Positions 8,294 to 16,369 of a stretch of DNA of 64,000 nt are shown one piece after another. The notes under the pieces were generated by a model. That model saw only the letters and a program-made list of their open reading frames with translations, did no database searches and was not told the origin of the DNA. Position 1 is the stretch's first letter, and every line of letters starts with the position of its first letter. Source of the DNA: JAVBSN01 sp031556525 (GTDB lineage: Bacteria; Bacillota; Clostridia; Lachnospirales; Lachnospiraceae). The translations under genes were made by a program, and so were the position numbers. The stretch is taken from the NCBI GenBank assembly GCA_031556525.1, contig JAVBSS010000006.1, forward strand, positions 29,332-93,331. The letters run 5' to 3'.

Positions 8294-9436
8294 TTAATTA
8301 GCGATTCTTCTTGCAGAACAAGCTTGTCTATATCCTACACTTGATATCTTAATTCCTGTTTTCTTAGAACTCGCATGTACTACTTGTCCATTTCCAATAT
8401 ACATAGTAACATGAGTTATTCCACCACCACTTCCTTTGTAGAACAACAAATCTCCTGGTTTTATATCGCTTAAAGCTACTGGAGATCCACAATTTGCTTG
8501 TGCTGCCGCCGAGTGAGGTAGTGAATAACCAAATTTAGCAAATACTCTCATTGTAAAACCTGAACAATCTGCTCCATTAGTCAGGCTTGCGCCACCCCAA
8601 ACGTAAGGATTTCCAACAAATTGAACTGCGTAATCGCATATGTCTTGCCTTCCTGCGTTACGTTTCTTTCTCTCTGCCTCTTCTTTCTCTTCTTGCTCTC
8701 GCCTTATAATTGCTTCTTCTTCCTCTTTAGAAATTGCACAATCTAATACAAAATATACATTAACATAGTCTTTCGATACAAATCCTGTTAACTCATCATC
8801 AACTTTAACCTGTGCCCAATCCTCATACTCTTCAACCACCGCATAAGTATCGCCTTCTGGAACCATAGATAAACATGTTGACTCAACACTTTGTTCTTCT
8901 CTTACAAATAGAGTCTCTGTTGTTACTGTAGCCGCTTGTGGCAATCTTCCTTGTGCAAATTCACCTGCTTCATCACCAGTAACCATGAACTCATTCTTAA
9001 CATATCCTATTACCGAGCCTGATTCTATCTTTGTCCACTCTTCGCCTTGTTCTATTATCTGCCCTGCTCCGCCAGCTGATAATTTACCCAAACGTTCTGA
9101 CTCTTCATTAGCCTCTGCTCTTATATTTAACGAACTTTCGGTATTCTCAATCTTAGGTATTGCTATTCCAATAAACTGAGGATATTTAGCCGCATTATAT
9201 GTAAGCTTCTCTAAATATTCTGGTTCATCTACTATATAATCTAATGTCTCTGTAATCGATGTACTATTAGACAAAATATCAGGTGTTACTATTGGCGGAA
9301 TATAATTCTCAACAGCCTCTGTAATACTAACCAAATCCTTACCTGTGTCAACCTCTGATGCCAATGTCTCAGTATTACATAATAGTATACATCCACTCAT
9401 TGTCAACGCTATTAATCTATATAAATTCTTCTTCAT
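8294..9436 (-). CDS. Secreted SH3-NlpC/P60 peptidoglycan hydrolase (paralogue 2, short linker)
   Basis: It has the same plan as its neighbours: signal peptide, two SH3 domains (about residues 100-155 and 170-225) and a C-terminal NlpC/P60 domain with the cysteine in ADCSGF and the histidine in HVTMYIGNGQ. It differs in lacking the Ser/Asn-rich linker: the charged EEEEAIIRREQEEKEEAERKK helix joins the catalytic domain directly. The signal region contains LTMSGC, which could be a weak lipobox, though a signal peptidase I site after TLAS is as likely. No WalR-like box was found in the 91 bp upstream, which instead hold the terminator of paralogue 3. Confidence 0.9.
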   Translation of the reverse strand: MKKNLYRLIALTMSGCILLCNTETLASEVDTGKDLVSITEAVENYIPPIVTPDILSNSTSITETLDYIVDEPEYLEKLTYNAAKYPQFIGIAIPKIENTESSLNIRAEANEESERLGKLSAGGAGQIIEQGEEWTKIESGSVIGYVKNEFMVTGDEAGEFAQGRLPQAATVTTETLFVREEQSVESTCLSMVPEGDTYAVVEEYEDWAQVKVDDELTGFVSKDYVNVYFVLDCAISKEEEEAIIRREQEEKEEAERKKRNAGRQDICDYAVQFVGNPYVWGGASLTNGADCSGFTMRVFAKFGYSLPHSAAAQANCGSPVALSDIKPGDLLFYKGSGGGITHVTMYIGNGQVVHASSKKTGIKISSVGYRQACSARRIAN

Positions 9437-9484
9437 TATGCTACCTCCAAAGATTAAATGATCTTCTCTTATCTATAATTACGT

Positions 9485-9514
9485 TAAAAATCCCACTGCC
9501 ATATGACAGTGGGA
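9485..9514 (-). terminator. Rho-independent terminator after NlpC/P60 paralogue 3
   Basis: An 8-bp stem TCCCACTG/CAGTGGGA with an 8-nt loop, followed on the minus strand by five T residues. Confidence 0.85.
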
Positions 9515-9527
9515 ATATTTACTTATA

Positions 9528-10823
9528 TTATCCTATTCTTCTTGCACAGTATGGACTTCTATAATTAACATTAGAAACCTTTATTCCAGTTTCAGGAGAA
9601 CTTGCATGTACTACTTGTCCATTTCCTATAAATATAGCAACGTGGTTAATGCTTCCACTTGAATTAGCATAGAATACTAAATCGCCAGGTACTAGTGAAC
9701 CTAAATCAACTGCTGAACCACATCCAGATTGTGCTGAAGATGAATGAGGTAATCCATAACCAAAGTTTGCATATACGCTCATTACGAATCCTGAGCAATC
9801 TGCTCCATTAGTTAAACTTGTTCCAGCATATACATATGGATTCCCAACAAATTGTAATGCATAATCACATATATCACTTCTTCCACCAGAAGAACTTCCT
9901 GATGCTGTTCTTGTTGATGAATTATTACTTGAAGATGTTGAATTATTTGATGAACTACTATTTGAAGATGATGAATTACTTGAAGTAGAACTCTTAGGAG
10001 TACTTGTACTCTTCTTAGCCTCTTCTTCCTTTCTCTTATCCTCTTCCTCTTTCGCCTTCTTCTCTTCTTCAGCCTTCTTAATTAATGCTTCTTCCTCTTC
10101 TTTAGATACTGCTGTATCTAATACAAAAGATACTGTAACATATTCTTTAGAAACATAACCTACTGTTTCTTGATCTACTTCTATCTCTGCCCAAGCATCT
10201 GATTCAGCAATAACTTTATAAGTCTCACCCAATGGCACCATACTTACACAGTCTGCTGTAGTATCTTCTTCTGCTCTTACATATAAAGTCTCTGTATTAA
10301 TTGTTGCTTGCTTAGGAACGTTAGCCTCTGCATATTCACCTGCTTCGTCTCCAAACAATATATATTCATTCTTAACATATCCAGTTACTGTTCCTGATGC
10401 TATCTTAGTCCATTCAGGTCCTTGTTCAACTATCTGAGCAACTGCTCCTGCAGGTAACTTACCAACTCTATCTGCTTCTTCACTAGCTTCACTTCTTATG
10501 TTAAGTGATTCTTCGATATTAGGAATAACCATACCTACAAATTGTGGGTACTTAACACTATATTCATTAGATACCACTTCATCAACAGGCAAACCACCTT
10601 GGTTATCAACAGCTTCTTCTATAGCCGCTGTTATATTAACAATTAAATTAGTCTCCATCATAATATTATTACTATATGATGTCTCTTCTATGTATCTATC
10701 TAAAGTTGATGTTATATTTGCATTGCTATCATTATAAGAGTTGCTAGCTGCAACAGACATACTGTTAGCCATTATACTTCCAGCTATAAACACTGCCACT
10801 ACCTTATGTGTCAATCTCTTCAT
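9528..10823 (-). CDS. Secreted SH3-NlpC/P60 peptidoglycan hydrolase (paralogue 3)
   Basis: A signal peptide (MKRLTHKVVAVFIAGSIMA) is followed by two SH3 domains (around residues 100-160 and 170-230), a Lys/Glu-rich helix, a roughly 45-residue linker of almost only Ser, Asn and Thr, and the NlpC/P60 domain. The catalytic cysteine is in ADCSGF and the histidine in HVAIFIGNGQ. At 431 residues it is the longest of the three and is transcribed first. A WalR-box-like sequence and a TATAAT lie just upstream. The linker probably spans the wall and is the most variable part between paralogues. Confidence 0.92.
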   Translation of the reverse strand: MKRLTHKVVAVFIAGSIMANSMSVAASNSYNDSNANITSTLDRYIEETSYSNNIMMETNLIVNITAAIEEAVDNQGGLPVDEVVSNEYSVKYPQFVGMVIPNIEESLNIRSEASEEADRVGKLPAGAVAQIVEQGPEWTKIASGTVTGYVKNEYILFGDEAGEYAEANVPKQATINTETLYVRAEEDTTADCVSMVPLGETYKVIAESDAWAEIEVDQETVGYVSKEYVTVSFVLDTAVSKEEEEALIKKAEEEKKAKEEEDKRKEEEAKKSTSTPKSSTSSNSSSSNSSSSNNSTSSSNNSSTRTASGSSSGGRSDICDYALQFVGNPYVYAGTSLTNGADCSGFVMSVYANFGYGLPHSSSAQSGCGSAVDLGSLVPGDLVFYANSSGSINHVAIFIGNGQVVHASSPETGIKVSNVNYRSPYCARRIG

Positions 10824-10855
10824 ACATACCTCCCAAATTATAAATCGTCTGAATT

Positions 10856-10872
10856 ATTACAAATTTGTTACG
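10856..10872 (-). promoter_or_regulatory. WalR-box-like site upstream of paralogue 3
   Basis: On the minus strand CGTAAC-N5-TGTAAT matches TGTWAH-N5-TGTWAH with one deviation. A TATAAT lies 13 bp downstream (10837-10842), just before GGGAGG and the ATG at 10823. The geometry resembles the triple box before paralogue 1. Confidence 0.55.
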
Positions 10873-11000
10873 ACTTATTAAAAATGATTATATCAAAGCA
10901 AATATGTCATGTCAACCTTTTAAACGCACAAATTATCATTTTTTCTATATTTTACGTAGCTTTCCGCGTAAAAATATTATTATTTTTATTAACATTTTCG

Positions 11001-11029
11001 TTGACATAAGTCATTAAATCTTTTATACT
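11001..11029 (+). promoter_or_regulatory. Sigma-A-type promoter of the hairpin-array/yjfB transcript
   Basis: A consensus TTGACA at 11001 is spaced by 17 bp from TATACT at 11024. Transcription would start near 11036, at the first hairpin of the array. The 120 bp before it are AT-rich and hold nothing else I can identify. Confidence 0.8.
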
Positions 11030-11030
11030 A

Positions 11031-11242
11031 TTATTACTTAGTAAGGTATTTTCGAACTTAGTAATAATGCATACCTAGACACTTAACGAAGTTCTTTTGA
11101 GTTTAGTGTATACGGTATTATCCGTATTACTTAGTAAGGTATTTTCGAACTGACATTGAGTACTTGGTGAAGTTTTTTGAACCTAGTACGAAAGTCCATC
11201 CCGACACTCGCGAGGTGTTTTCGAGTGAAAGTGGAGTGGATG
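11031..11242 (+). ncRNA. Array of five related hairpins in the leader of the YjfB-type gene
   Basis: Hairpins at 11031-11067, 11079-11109, 11128-11151 (3' arm decayed), 11160-11189 and 11205-11233. The intact ones have an outer stem of 5-8 bp ending in ACT/AGT, a T-T mismatch, a 3-bp stem, and a 12-13-nt loop of the form RARGTNNTTTTYGA. Stem sequences differ but stay paired (TTATTACT, ACACT, GTACT outside; AGT, AAC, GGT inside), which is covariation within one molecule. The fifth replaces the mismatch with a two-A bulge. A further hairpin, ATACGG/CCGTAT at 11110-11127, competes with an outer ATACC/GGTAT pairing around the second unit. The array begins at the predicted transcription start and ends about 35 nt before the coding region. 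I do not recognise the RNA family. Confidence 0.75.
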
Positions 11243-11278
11243 TTACCTTAGTAATTACTACGAAAGAAGGTGTTGACT

Positions 11279-11455
11279 ATGGATATTGCAGCATTATCCG
11301 TGTCTATGTCACAATCCCAACTAATGAACGATGTAAGTGTTGCTATGATGTCTAAAGCGCTAGATACTGCCGAAGTTACTAGTGATGGTTTAACTAGACT
11401 CATGGAATCTTCAGTTAATCCTTTAGTTGGACAGAATATTGATATTAGACTATAG
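11279..11455 (+). CDS. YjfB-family putative motility peptide
   Basis: This 58-residue protein begins MDIAALSVSMSQSQ and contains SVAMMSKALD, the hallmark of the small YjfB family, which is found with flagellar genes in Firmicutes. Its biochemical role is not known. The start at 11279 has GAAAGAAGG seven bases upstream; a GTG at 11270 is in frame but lacks such spacing. The family always begins MDI. It is preceded by the long hairpin-array leader and followed by a terminator, so it forms its own transcript. Confidence 0.85.
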   Translation: MDIAALSVSMSQSQLMNDVSVAMMSKALDTAEVTSDGLTRLMESSVNPLVGQNIDIRL

Positions 11456-11497
11456 AGGCTTGGAGATATTTCTTCAAGCTTTTATATTGCTCTTTTT
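11456..11497 (+). terminator. Rho-independent terminator after the YjfB gene
   Basis: An 11-bp stem AGGCTTGGAGA/TCTTCAAGCTT (two G-U pairs) with a TATT loop is followed by T-rich sequence ending in a run of six T. Confidence 0.75.
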
Positions 11498-11516
11498 TAT
11501 ATATGAGGAGGTAAGT

Positions 11517-12875
11517 ATGGCAAAAACAACAAAAGATATGACTACTGGTGATCCAGCTAAGGGATTAATCATTTTTGCAATCCCTATGATCTTAGGCAAT
11601 CTATTTCAGCAGTTATATAATATTATAGATACAATAATAGTAGGTAACTTTGTGGGCGAAGAAGCTCTAGCTGCCGTCGGGGCGTCAACTTCATTAGCAT
11701 TTTTATTTATTGCTCTTGCGACTGGCATGAGTATAGGTTCTTCGGTTGTTATTTCCAGATTTTTTGGCGGCAAGCAACTTGATAAAATGAAAACTGCTAT
11801 ATATACAATTATATTTACTACGCTGGCCCTTAGTGTTGTACTAACTATAGTCGGTCTACTATTCAACAAATCAATACTTAAGATTATGAATACACCTGAT
11901 AATATTTTTGATGATGCTAGCACATATTTAGGAATATACTTCTTAGGACTTGTCTTCCTATTTATGTATAATACATTTAATGCTATTTTCAATGCTCTAG
12001 GTAAATCTACTATACCTTTGATATTTTTATTGTTTTCTTCTGGTGTAAATGTAGTCTTAGACTTACTATTTGTTGCTAGATTTAACATGGGGGTTGCGGG
12101 CGCTGCTTATGCTACCCTAATTGCTCAAGGAATATCAGCAGTACTATCATTTATTGTTCTTATGATTAATTTATCTAAGATTCATACAGATAAATTCAAA
12201 TTATTTGACTTTAATATTCTCGGAAGTATAGCATATATAGCGATACCATCAACCATACAACAATCTATCGTTTCCTTCGGACTTATATTTGTACAATCTT
12301 TGGTTAATACTTTTGGTTCAACAGTTATGGCTGGTTACACTGCCGCAACCAAAGTAGATTCCATTGCCATTATGCCTATGATTGCTGTAGGAAATGCTAT
12401 GTCAACATTTACCGCTCAAAATATTGGAGCCAACAAATTAGATAGAATTAAAACAGGTTATAAAGCTGCTCTACTCCTAACCACCATTGTAAGTATCACC
12501 GTAACTTTATTACTATTTATTTTTGGAGAGGTATTAATCGGTGCTTTTGTAGATTCGACTTCTAGCCAAGCTGTAATTGATGTTGGTACTAATTATTTAC
12601 GTGTCGTATCTATATTTTATATTATTATGGGTACTATGAATTCTACTAATGGTATTTTAAGAGGTGCTGGAGATATTAAATGGTTTATGACGAGTACTTT
12701 ATTCAACTTCTTTACGCGAGTTGCATTCGCATATTTACTAGCATATATTTTCAAAGTACCAGAAACCATATGGTACACTATCCCTATAGGGTGGGCTGTA
12801 GGACTTATTATATCCTTCACTCGCTACAAATCAAACAAATGGAAATCAAGCATAAAAAAAGAAGCAGCGGATTAA
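11517..12875 (+). CDS. MATE family multidrug/cation antiporter
   Basis: About 452 residues with some 12 membrane segments in two similar halves. The N-terminal half has the typical GLIIFAIPMILGNLFQQLYN and DTIIVGNFVGEEALAAVGAS. The second half repeats the plan (IAIPSTIQQSIVSFGLIF). MATE proteins export organic cations in exchange for sodium or protons. I start it at the ATG at 11517, which has GAGGAGG nearby; an upstream in-frame ATG at 11427 would overlap yjfB and its terminator. It ends in a shared terminator with the convergent PH-domain gene. Confidence 0.92.
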   Translation: MAKTTKDMTTGDPAKGLIIFAIPMILGNLFQQLYNIIDTIIVGNFVGEEALAAVGASTSLAFLFIALATGMSIGSSVVISRFFGGKQLDKMKTAIYTIIFTTLALSVVLTIVGLLFNKSILKIMNTPDNIFDDASTYLGIYFLGLVFLFMYNTFNAIFNALGKSTIPLIFLLFSSGVNVVLDLLFVARFNMGVAGAAYATLIAQGISAVLSFIVLMINLSKIHTDKFKLFDFNILGSIAYIAIPSTIQQSIVSFGLIFVQSLVNTFGSTVMAGYTAATKVDSIAIMPMIAVGNAMSTFTAQNIGANKLDRIKTGYKAALLLTTIVSITVTLLLFIFGEVLIGAFVDSTSSQAVIDVGTNYLRVVSIFYIIMGTMNSTNGILRGAGDIKWFMTSTLFNFFTRVAFAYLLAYIFKVPETIWYTIPIGWAVGLIISFTRYKSNKWKSSIKKEAAD

Positions 12876-12895
12876 ATTCCACAGCTTCTTTTCTT
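12854..12895. terminator. Bidirectional terminator between the MATE gene and the PH-domain gene
   Basis: AAAAGAAGC at 12857 pairs with GCTTCTTTT at 12884. A run of A precedes it and a run of T follows it, so it can serve both convergent genes. The left arm lies within the MATE coding end. Confidence 0.7.
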
Positions 12896-12907
12896 TACTA
12901 AACGTTA

Positions 12908-13282
12908 TTAAAAATCATGCTCATCATCACAATCTGAATCATGCATATATTCTCTACTTGTAACTCTCTTCTTGGTTCTCTCTTCCTCTACCATCTGGGA
13001 TAATTGTTCTTTAACATCTCTAGGATTCTTAATACTAATTAATTCAAAATTACCCATTGTCTTATCTGCTGAATCACATGCAATAGTTCCTACCCCAAAT
13101 AGTCTTTGCCAAAAACTAATTGTTAAAGATACATCCATAATTCTATATAATCTTACTTCATCTTCTCTCTTACTAAGAAAGCCTGTTTCTATAAATAATC
13201 TTTCTTTATCCATAGCATATTTAGTAAACGAAAGCGGTAATCCAAATAAAGTTCTTTTCTTATCTTGCCATATGTATTCCAT
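12908..13282 (-). CDS. Bacterial PH-domain (bPH2/YdbT-like) protein
   Basis: 124 residues. The core is one bacterial pleckstrin-homology-like domain: FTKYAMDKERLFIETGFLSK, then EVRLYRIMDVSLTISFWQRLFGVG and TIACDSADKTMGNFELISI. These match the repeated strands and the WQRLFGVGT turn of the family. It has no membrane segment, unlike most relatives, and ends in an acidic tail (DSDCDDEHDF). Its role is unknown. It has its own ribosome binding site and shares a terminator with the MATE gene. Confidence 0.8.
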   Translation of the reverse strand: MEYIWQDKKRTLFGLPLSFTKYAMDKERLFIETGFLSKREDEVRLYRIMDVSLTISFWQRLFGVGTIACDSADKTMGNFELISIKNPRDVKEQLSQMVEEERTKKRVTSREYMHDSDCDDEHDF

Positions 13283-13394
13283 AATACTTCCTCCTCTATA
13301 ATCCCGTTAATTACACAAGTATATTTCTAGCCAAACAACTTTCTAGCCTATCAATATTTACTCACCATATTATAATATTGTATGTTCTAACATA

Positions 13395-14006
13395 TTATTC
13401 GTCAATAAATTTCACTTGCAGCTCATCAAATTTCTCTAGTAAATCTTCATATCCCTTAAATACAATTCCCTCTATACCTAGTTTCCTCGCTGCTTCTATA
13501 TTATTTTCTCTATCATCTATAAAACAAGTCTCACTTGCCTCAAGATTATATCTATCTAATAGTATCTCATATATTTTTCTATCTGGTTTCATCACTTTTT
13601 CAAGAGATGAGACTACCATTCCATCTATCTCATCTATAAATGAAAATCTAGACCAATGCATCTCATACATTCTCTTTGGATAGTTAGATAATAAATATAC
13701 ATTATATCCTGCTGCCTTAAGCGACTTTACTAGAGGCCCAGCATAATCAAACTCTCTTACAAGCTCAATTGGGTTATCCATAAACATATCTATTTCTCTT
13801 GTATACTCTGGTAGTTTTTTCTTAAAGGCATCTACTATGTCTTCATCTGCCTTTATTCCTAAATCAAATTCATTCCATAAGGAATCCTCTATCATGGACT
13901 TGCCTAATATATCGATAATCTCCGATTCAATACCCATATCATGCATATATTCTCGCCATCTAAAATCTACTACTACCATTCCTACATCAAATACAATATT
14001 CTTCAT
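13395..14006 (-). CDS. HAD-superfamily hydrolase, YihX-like subfamily
   Basis: Motif I is FDVGMVVVDF, where the second aspartate of DxD is a glycine. This is the DxG variant typical of YihX-type sugar phosphatases. Motif II is in YLLSNYP, the conserved lysine follows (KVMKPDRKIYEILL), and motif III/IV is CFIDDRENNIEAARKLG. 203 residues is the usual size. It probably dephosphorylates a small phosphorylated metabolite in the cytoplasm; the substrate cannot be read from sequence. It lies 22 bp after mntP in the same direction and could be cotranscribed with it. Confidence 0.88.
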   Translation of the reverse strand: MKNIVFDVGMVVVDFRWREYMHDMGIESEIIDILGKSMIEDSLWNEFDLGIKADEDIVDAFKKKLPEYTREIDMFMDNPIELVREFDYAGPLVKSLKAAGYNVYLLSNYPKRMYEMHWSRFSFIDEIDGMVVSSLEKVMKPDRKIYEILLDRYNLEASETCFIDDRENNIEAARKLGIEGIVFKGYEDLLEKFDELQVKFIDE

Positions 14007-14028
14007 CTAAAGTACCTCCAAATTATAT

Positions 14029-14598
14029 TTAGAATATCCCCAAGTGCTCGATTAATATTTTAAGTCCCATTAGTATAAGAATTACGCCGCCTAAAAACTC
14101 TGCCTTTGCCTTATATTTAGATCCAAATACATTTCCTATTTTAATACCAAAGAAAGAAAATGTAAATGTACATAATCCAATAAATAATATAGCAGGTATA
14201 ATGCTAACACTTAAAAATGCAAATGATACTCCAACTGCAAGTGCATCAATACTAGTTGCAATAGCCAACAGTAACATTGTCTTTACATCAAAACTATCAT
14301 TTAATTCTTCTGTCTCACCTCTAGACTCCTTTATCATATTAGCTCCAATAAAAGCTAATAGTACGAATGCTATCCAGTGATCCACTGCCTTAATCTTATT
14401 CTCAAATCCTACGCCTAGTAAATATCCTATAAGTGGCATGATTGCCTGAAATCCTCCAAAATACAAACCTGCAATAATTGCATTCTTCCATTTCATCTTA
14501 GGCATTGATAAACCCTTACATATAGATACTGCAAATGCATCCATTGATAAACCTACCGCAATAATAAATAATGATACTAAACTAATTCCTGAATCCAT
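14029..14598 (-). CDS. mntP: Manganese efflux pump MntP
   Basis: About 189 residues with six membrane segments in two repeats. Each repeat has an aspartate-containing motif: VGLSMDAFAVSICKGL in the first and ATSIDALAVGVSF in the second, as in MntP (formerly DUF204). It exports Mn2+ from the cytoplasm. The assignment is strengthened by the yybP-ykoY manganese riboswitch in its leader, which should turn it on when manganese is high. The start has AAAGGAGAG in the right place. Confidence 0.95.
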   Translation of the reverse strand: MDSGISLVSLFIIAVGLSMDAFAVSICKGLSMPKMKWKNAIIAGLYFGGFQAIMPLIGYLLGVGFENKIKAVDHWIAFVLLAFIGANMIKESRGETEELNDSFDVKTMLLLAIATSIDALAVGVSFAFLSVSIIPAILFIGLCTFTFSFFGIKIGNVFGSKYKAKAEFLGGVILILMGLKILIEHLGIF

Positions 14599-14620
14599 GT
14601 CTTATCTCTCCTTTGCAATA

Positions 14621-14661
14621 TAAAAAAAGACCTATCTGCAGAATATTCTACAGATAAGTCT
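14621..14661 (-). terminator. Riboswitch-controlled terminator in the mntP leader
   Basis: A 16-bp stem at 14628-14643 with 14646-14661 (with G-U pairs on the minus strand) is followed by seven T residues. It lies between the aptamer and the mntP ribosome binding site. Confidence 0.85.
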
Positions 14662-14671
14662 CATTATTTAA

Positions 14672-14745
14672 AATAAAGCCAGATGGGCATCCCCATCAGT
14701 ATGTTGACCTTACTACACAATCGTGCTAACTACTCCCTTATCTCG
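14672..14745 (-). ncRNA. yybP-ykoY manganese riboswitch aptamer
   Basis: Read on the minus strand, AAGGGAGTAG opens the element (family consensus AAAGGGGAGUAG). GGTCAACATACTG and a hairpin TGATGGGGATGCCCATCTGG follow, then CTTTAT closing the P1 stem with ATAAGG. This matches the conserved junction segments of the family. The family binds Mn2+ and usually activates efflux genes, which fits mntP directly downstream. Confidence 0.85.
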
Positions 14746-14795
14746 GGTTATTATATATTGTATTATATCCATTGTCAACAGACTTGTTGCATATT

Positions 14796-16187
14796 CTACA
14801 AAAGTTTTTGACCCATTATAACACCCATTACGGATGCCATCATAAGGCCTCTCGTCCAACCACTTGAATCGCCTAGACAATATAGATTATTAACATTAGT
14901 GTTAAAATCTTCATCCATCTTAACTTTATTAGAATAGAACTTAAGCTCTGGCGAATACAGAAGTGTTTCTGTTCCAGCAAATCCTGGTACAACATGATCT
15001 ACTGCTTGAATAAAATTAATAATATTTGTCATTGCTCTATATGGCATTGCTGCAGTAATATCTCCTGCCACCGCATCTGGAAGCGTTGGTTTTATATTCG
15101 AACGACTTAATTCTTTCTCCCAAGTTCTCTTACCATCTAATATATCTCCATATCTCTGCACTAATATCTTACCTGAACCTAACATATTTGTAAGTTCACC
15201 AATCTTTTGTGCATATTCAATCGGTTGATTAAACGGCTCAGTAAAGTTATGAGAACATAGTATAGCTAGGTTAGTATTATTAGATTTAAGTTCTTTGTAA
15301 GAATGACCATTAACTACTGCTAAGTCATTATCGTAATTTTCTTGACTAACGAAACCACCCGGATTCTGGCAAAATGTTCTTACTTTATTCTTAAACGGAT
15401 TAGGATATCCAATTAACTTAGACTCATAAAGTACATTATTAACATCTTCCATTATCTCATTTCTAACTTCAACTCTAACTCCTATATCAACAGTTCCTGG
15501 TCTATGAGCAATATCATTTTTCGCACATATCTTCTCTAACCAATCTGCACCTCTTCTACCGGCTGCTATAACTATTTCTCTTGCCTTGATCTCTTCTGTA
15601 TCCTTAGATCCGTTAGTTTTCTCTATTATTATGCCTTGGCATTTTGAATCTTCAAGAATTATATCCGCACAATTATATCCGAACCTAATCTCAACGCCTC
15701 TATCTATTAAATATTGTTCTATTGCTCCATATATTTCTTGGGCTTTTTCTGTTCCCAAATGTCTTATTGGACAGTCCACAAGTTTTAATCCTGCTTGGAT
15801 AGCTCGTTTTCTTATCTCTTTAACCTTTTCATCTTGACTAATTCCCTCAATCTTAGTATCTGCTCCAAATTCAAGATATATCTTATCTGTATAATTAATC
15901 ATTTCTTGAGCATAGTCTACACCTATTAAGTCTGGTAAATCTCCACCTACTTCATAACTAAGCGAAAGCTTACCATCCGAAAATGCTCCTGCGCCTGAAA
16001 ATCCTGTAGTTATGTTACAAGGTTTACAATTAATACACTTCTTAGTCTGATTCTTAGGACATTTTCTCTTCTCAATAGAAGATCCTTTCTCAATCATAAG
16101 AATTTTTTTATCGCTTCCCCTTCTAATCATCTCTAGCGCTGTAAATATACCTGCTGGTCCTGCTCCTACAATAACAACATCATACAT
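14796..16187 (-). CDS. FAD-dependent dehydrogenase of the COG2509 type
   Basis: The N-terminal FAD-binding fold is clear (MYDVVIVGAGPAGIFTALEM). It is followed by a cysteine cluster CPKNQTKKCINCKPC and GFSGAGAFSDGKL, both characteristic of this group. The C-terminal part has LYCLGDSSGWTRGLMMASVMG, the second FAD contact. About 463 residues is the family size. The reaction is unknown; the cysteines may bind a metal. I chose the ATG at 16187 with AGGAGGACG upstream. A nested hairpin with a T-run ends about 20 nt before the ribosome binding site, so premature termination may control it. Confidence 0.82.
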   Translation of the reverse strand: MYDVVIVGAGPAGIFTALEMIRRGSDKKILMIEKGSSIEKRKCPKNQTKKCINCKPCNITTGFSGAGAFSDGKLSLSYEVGGDLPDLIGVDYAQEMINYTDKIYLEFGADTKIEGISQDEKVKEIRKRAIQAGLKLVDCPIRHLGTEKAQEIYGAIEQYLIDRGVEIRFGYNCADIILEDSKCQGIIIEKTNGSKDTEEIKAREIVIAAGRRGADWLEKICAKNDIAHRPGTVDIGVRVEVRNEIMEDVNNVLYESKLIGYPNPFKNKVRTFCQNPGGFVSQENYDNDLAVVNGHSYKELKSNNTNLAILCSHNFTEPFNQPIEYAQKIGELTNMLGSGKILVQRYGDILDGKRTWEKELSRSNIKPTLPDAVAGDITAAMPYRAMTNIINFIQAVDHVVPGFAGTETLLYSPELKFYSNKVKMDEDFNTNVNNLYCLGDSSGWTRGLMMASVMGVIMGQKLL

Positions 16188-16208
16188 AATACGTCCTCCT
16201 TTGAAAAT

Positions 16209-16288
16209 AAAAAAACCAACTACCATCCATTTGCCTATAGTTTCTCCCTTACGGAAAACTTATAGTCAACTGAATCGGCAGTTGGTAG
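16209..16288 (-). promoter_or_regulatory. Nested terminator/attenuator-like hairpin before the COG2509 gene
   Basis: On the minus strand an outer stem (16215-16224 with 16277-16286, 10 bp, one G-U) encloses a long inner hairpin (CTATA and GTTT arms, 16235-16265) and is followed by six T. The 5' outer arm can instead form a perfect local hairpin CAACTG/CAGTTG (16267-16272 with 16279-16284). The two outer pairings exclude each other, as in an attenuator. It could also simply end the hydrogenase operon, whose last stop is 80 bp upstream. No known riboswitch consensus was recognised. Confidence 0.6.
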
Positions 16289-16369
16289 AAACATTCATCC
16301 ATTCTATGAATATATATACGTTAGTCCACAAAGAATTGTATATTAATGCTATGGATTTGTCAAGTAATT

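Noticed and set aside
11031..11242. Hairpin array as a CRISPR array
   Set aside because: Units are of unequal length, the stems differ in sequence, there are no constant spacers and no cas genes nearby.
11031..11242. Hairpin array as a c-di-GMP riboswitch
   Set aside because: The GEMM consensus with its tetraloop-receptor and conserved junction is absent, and five repeated simple hairpins do not fit one aptamer.
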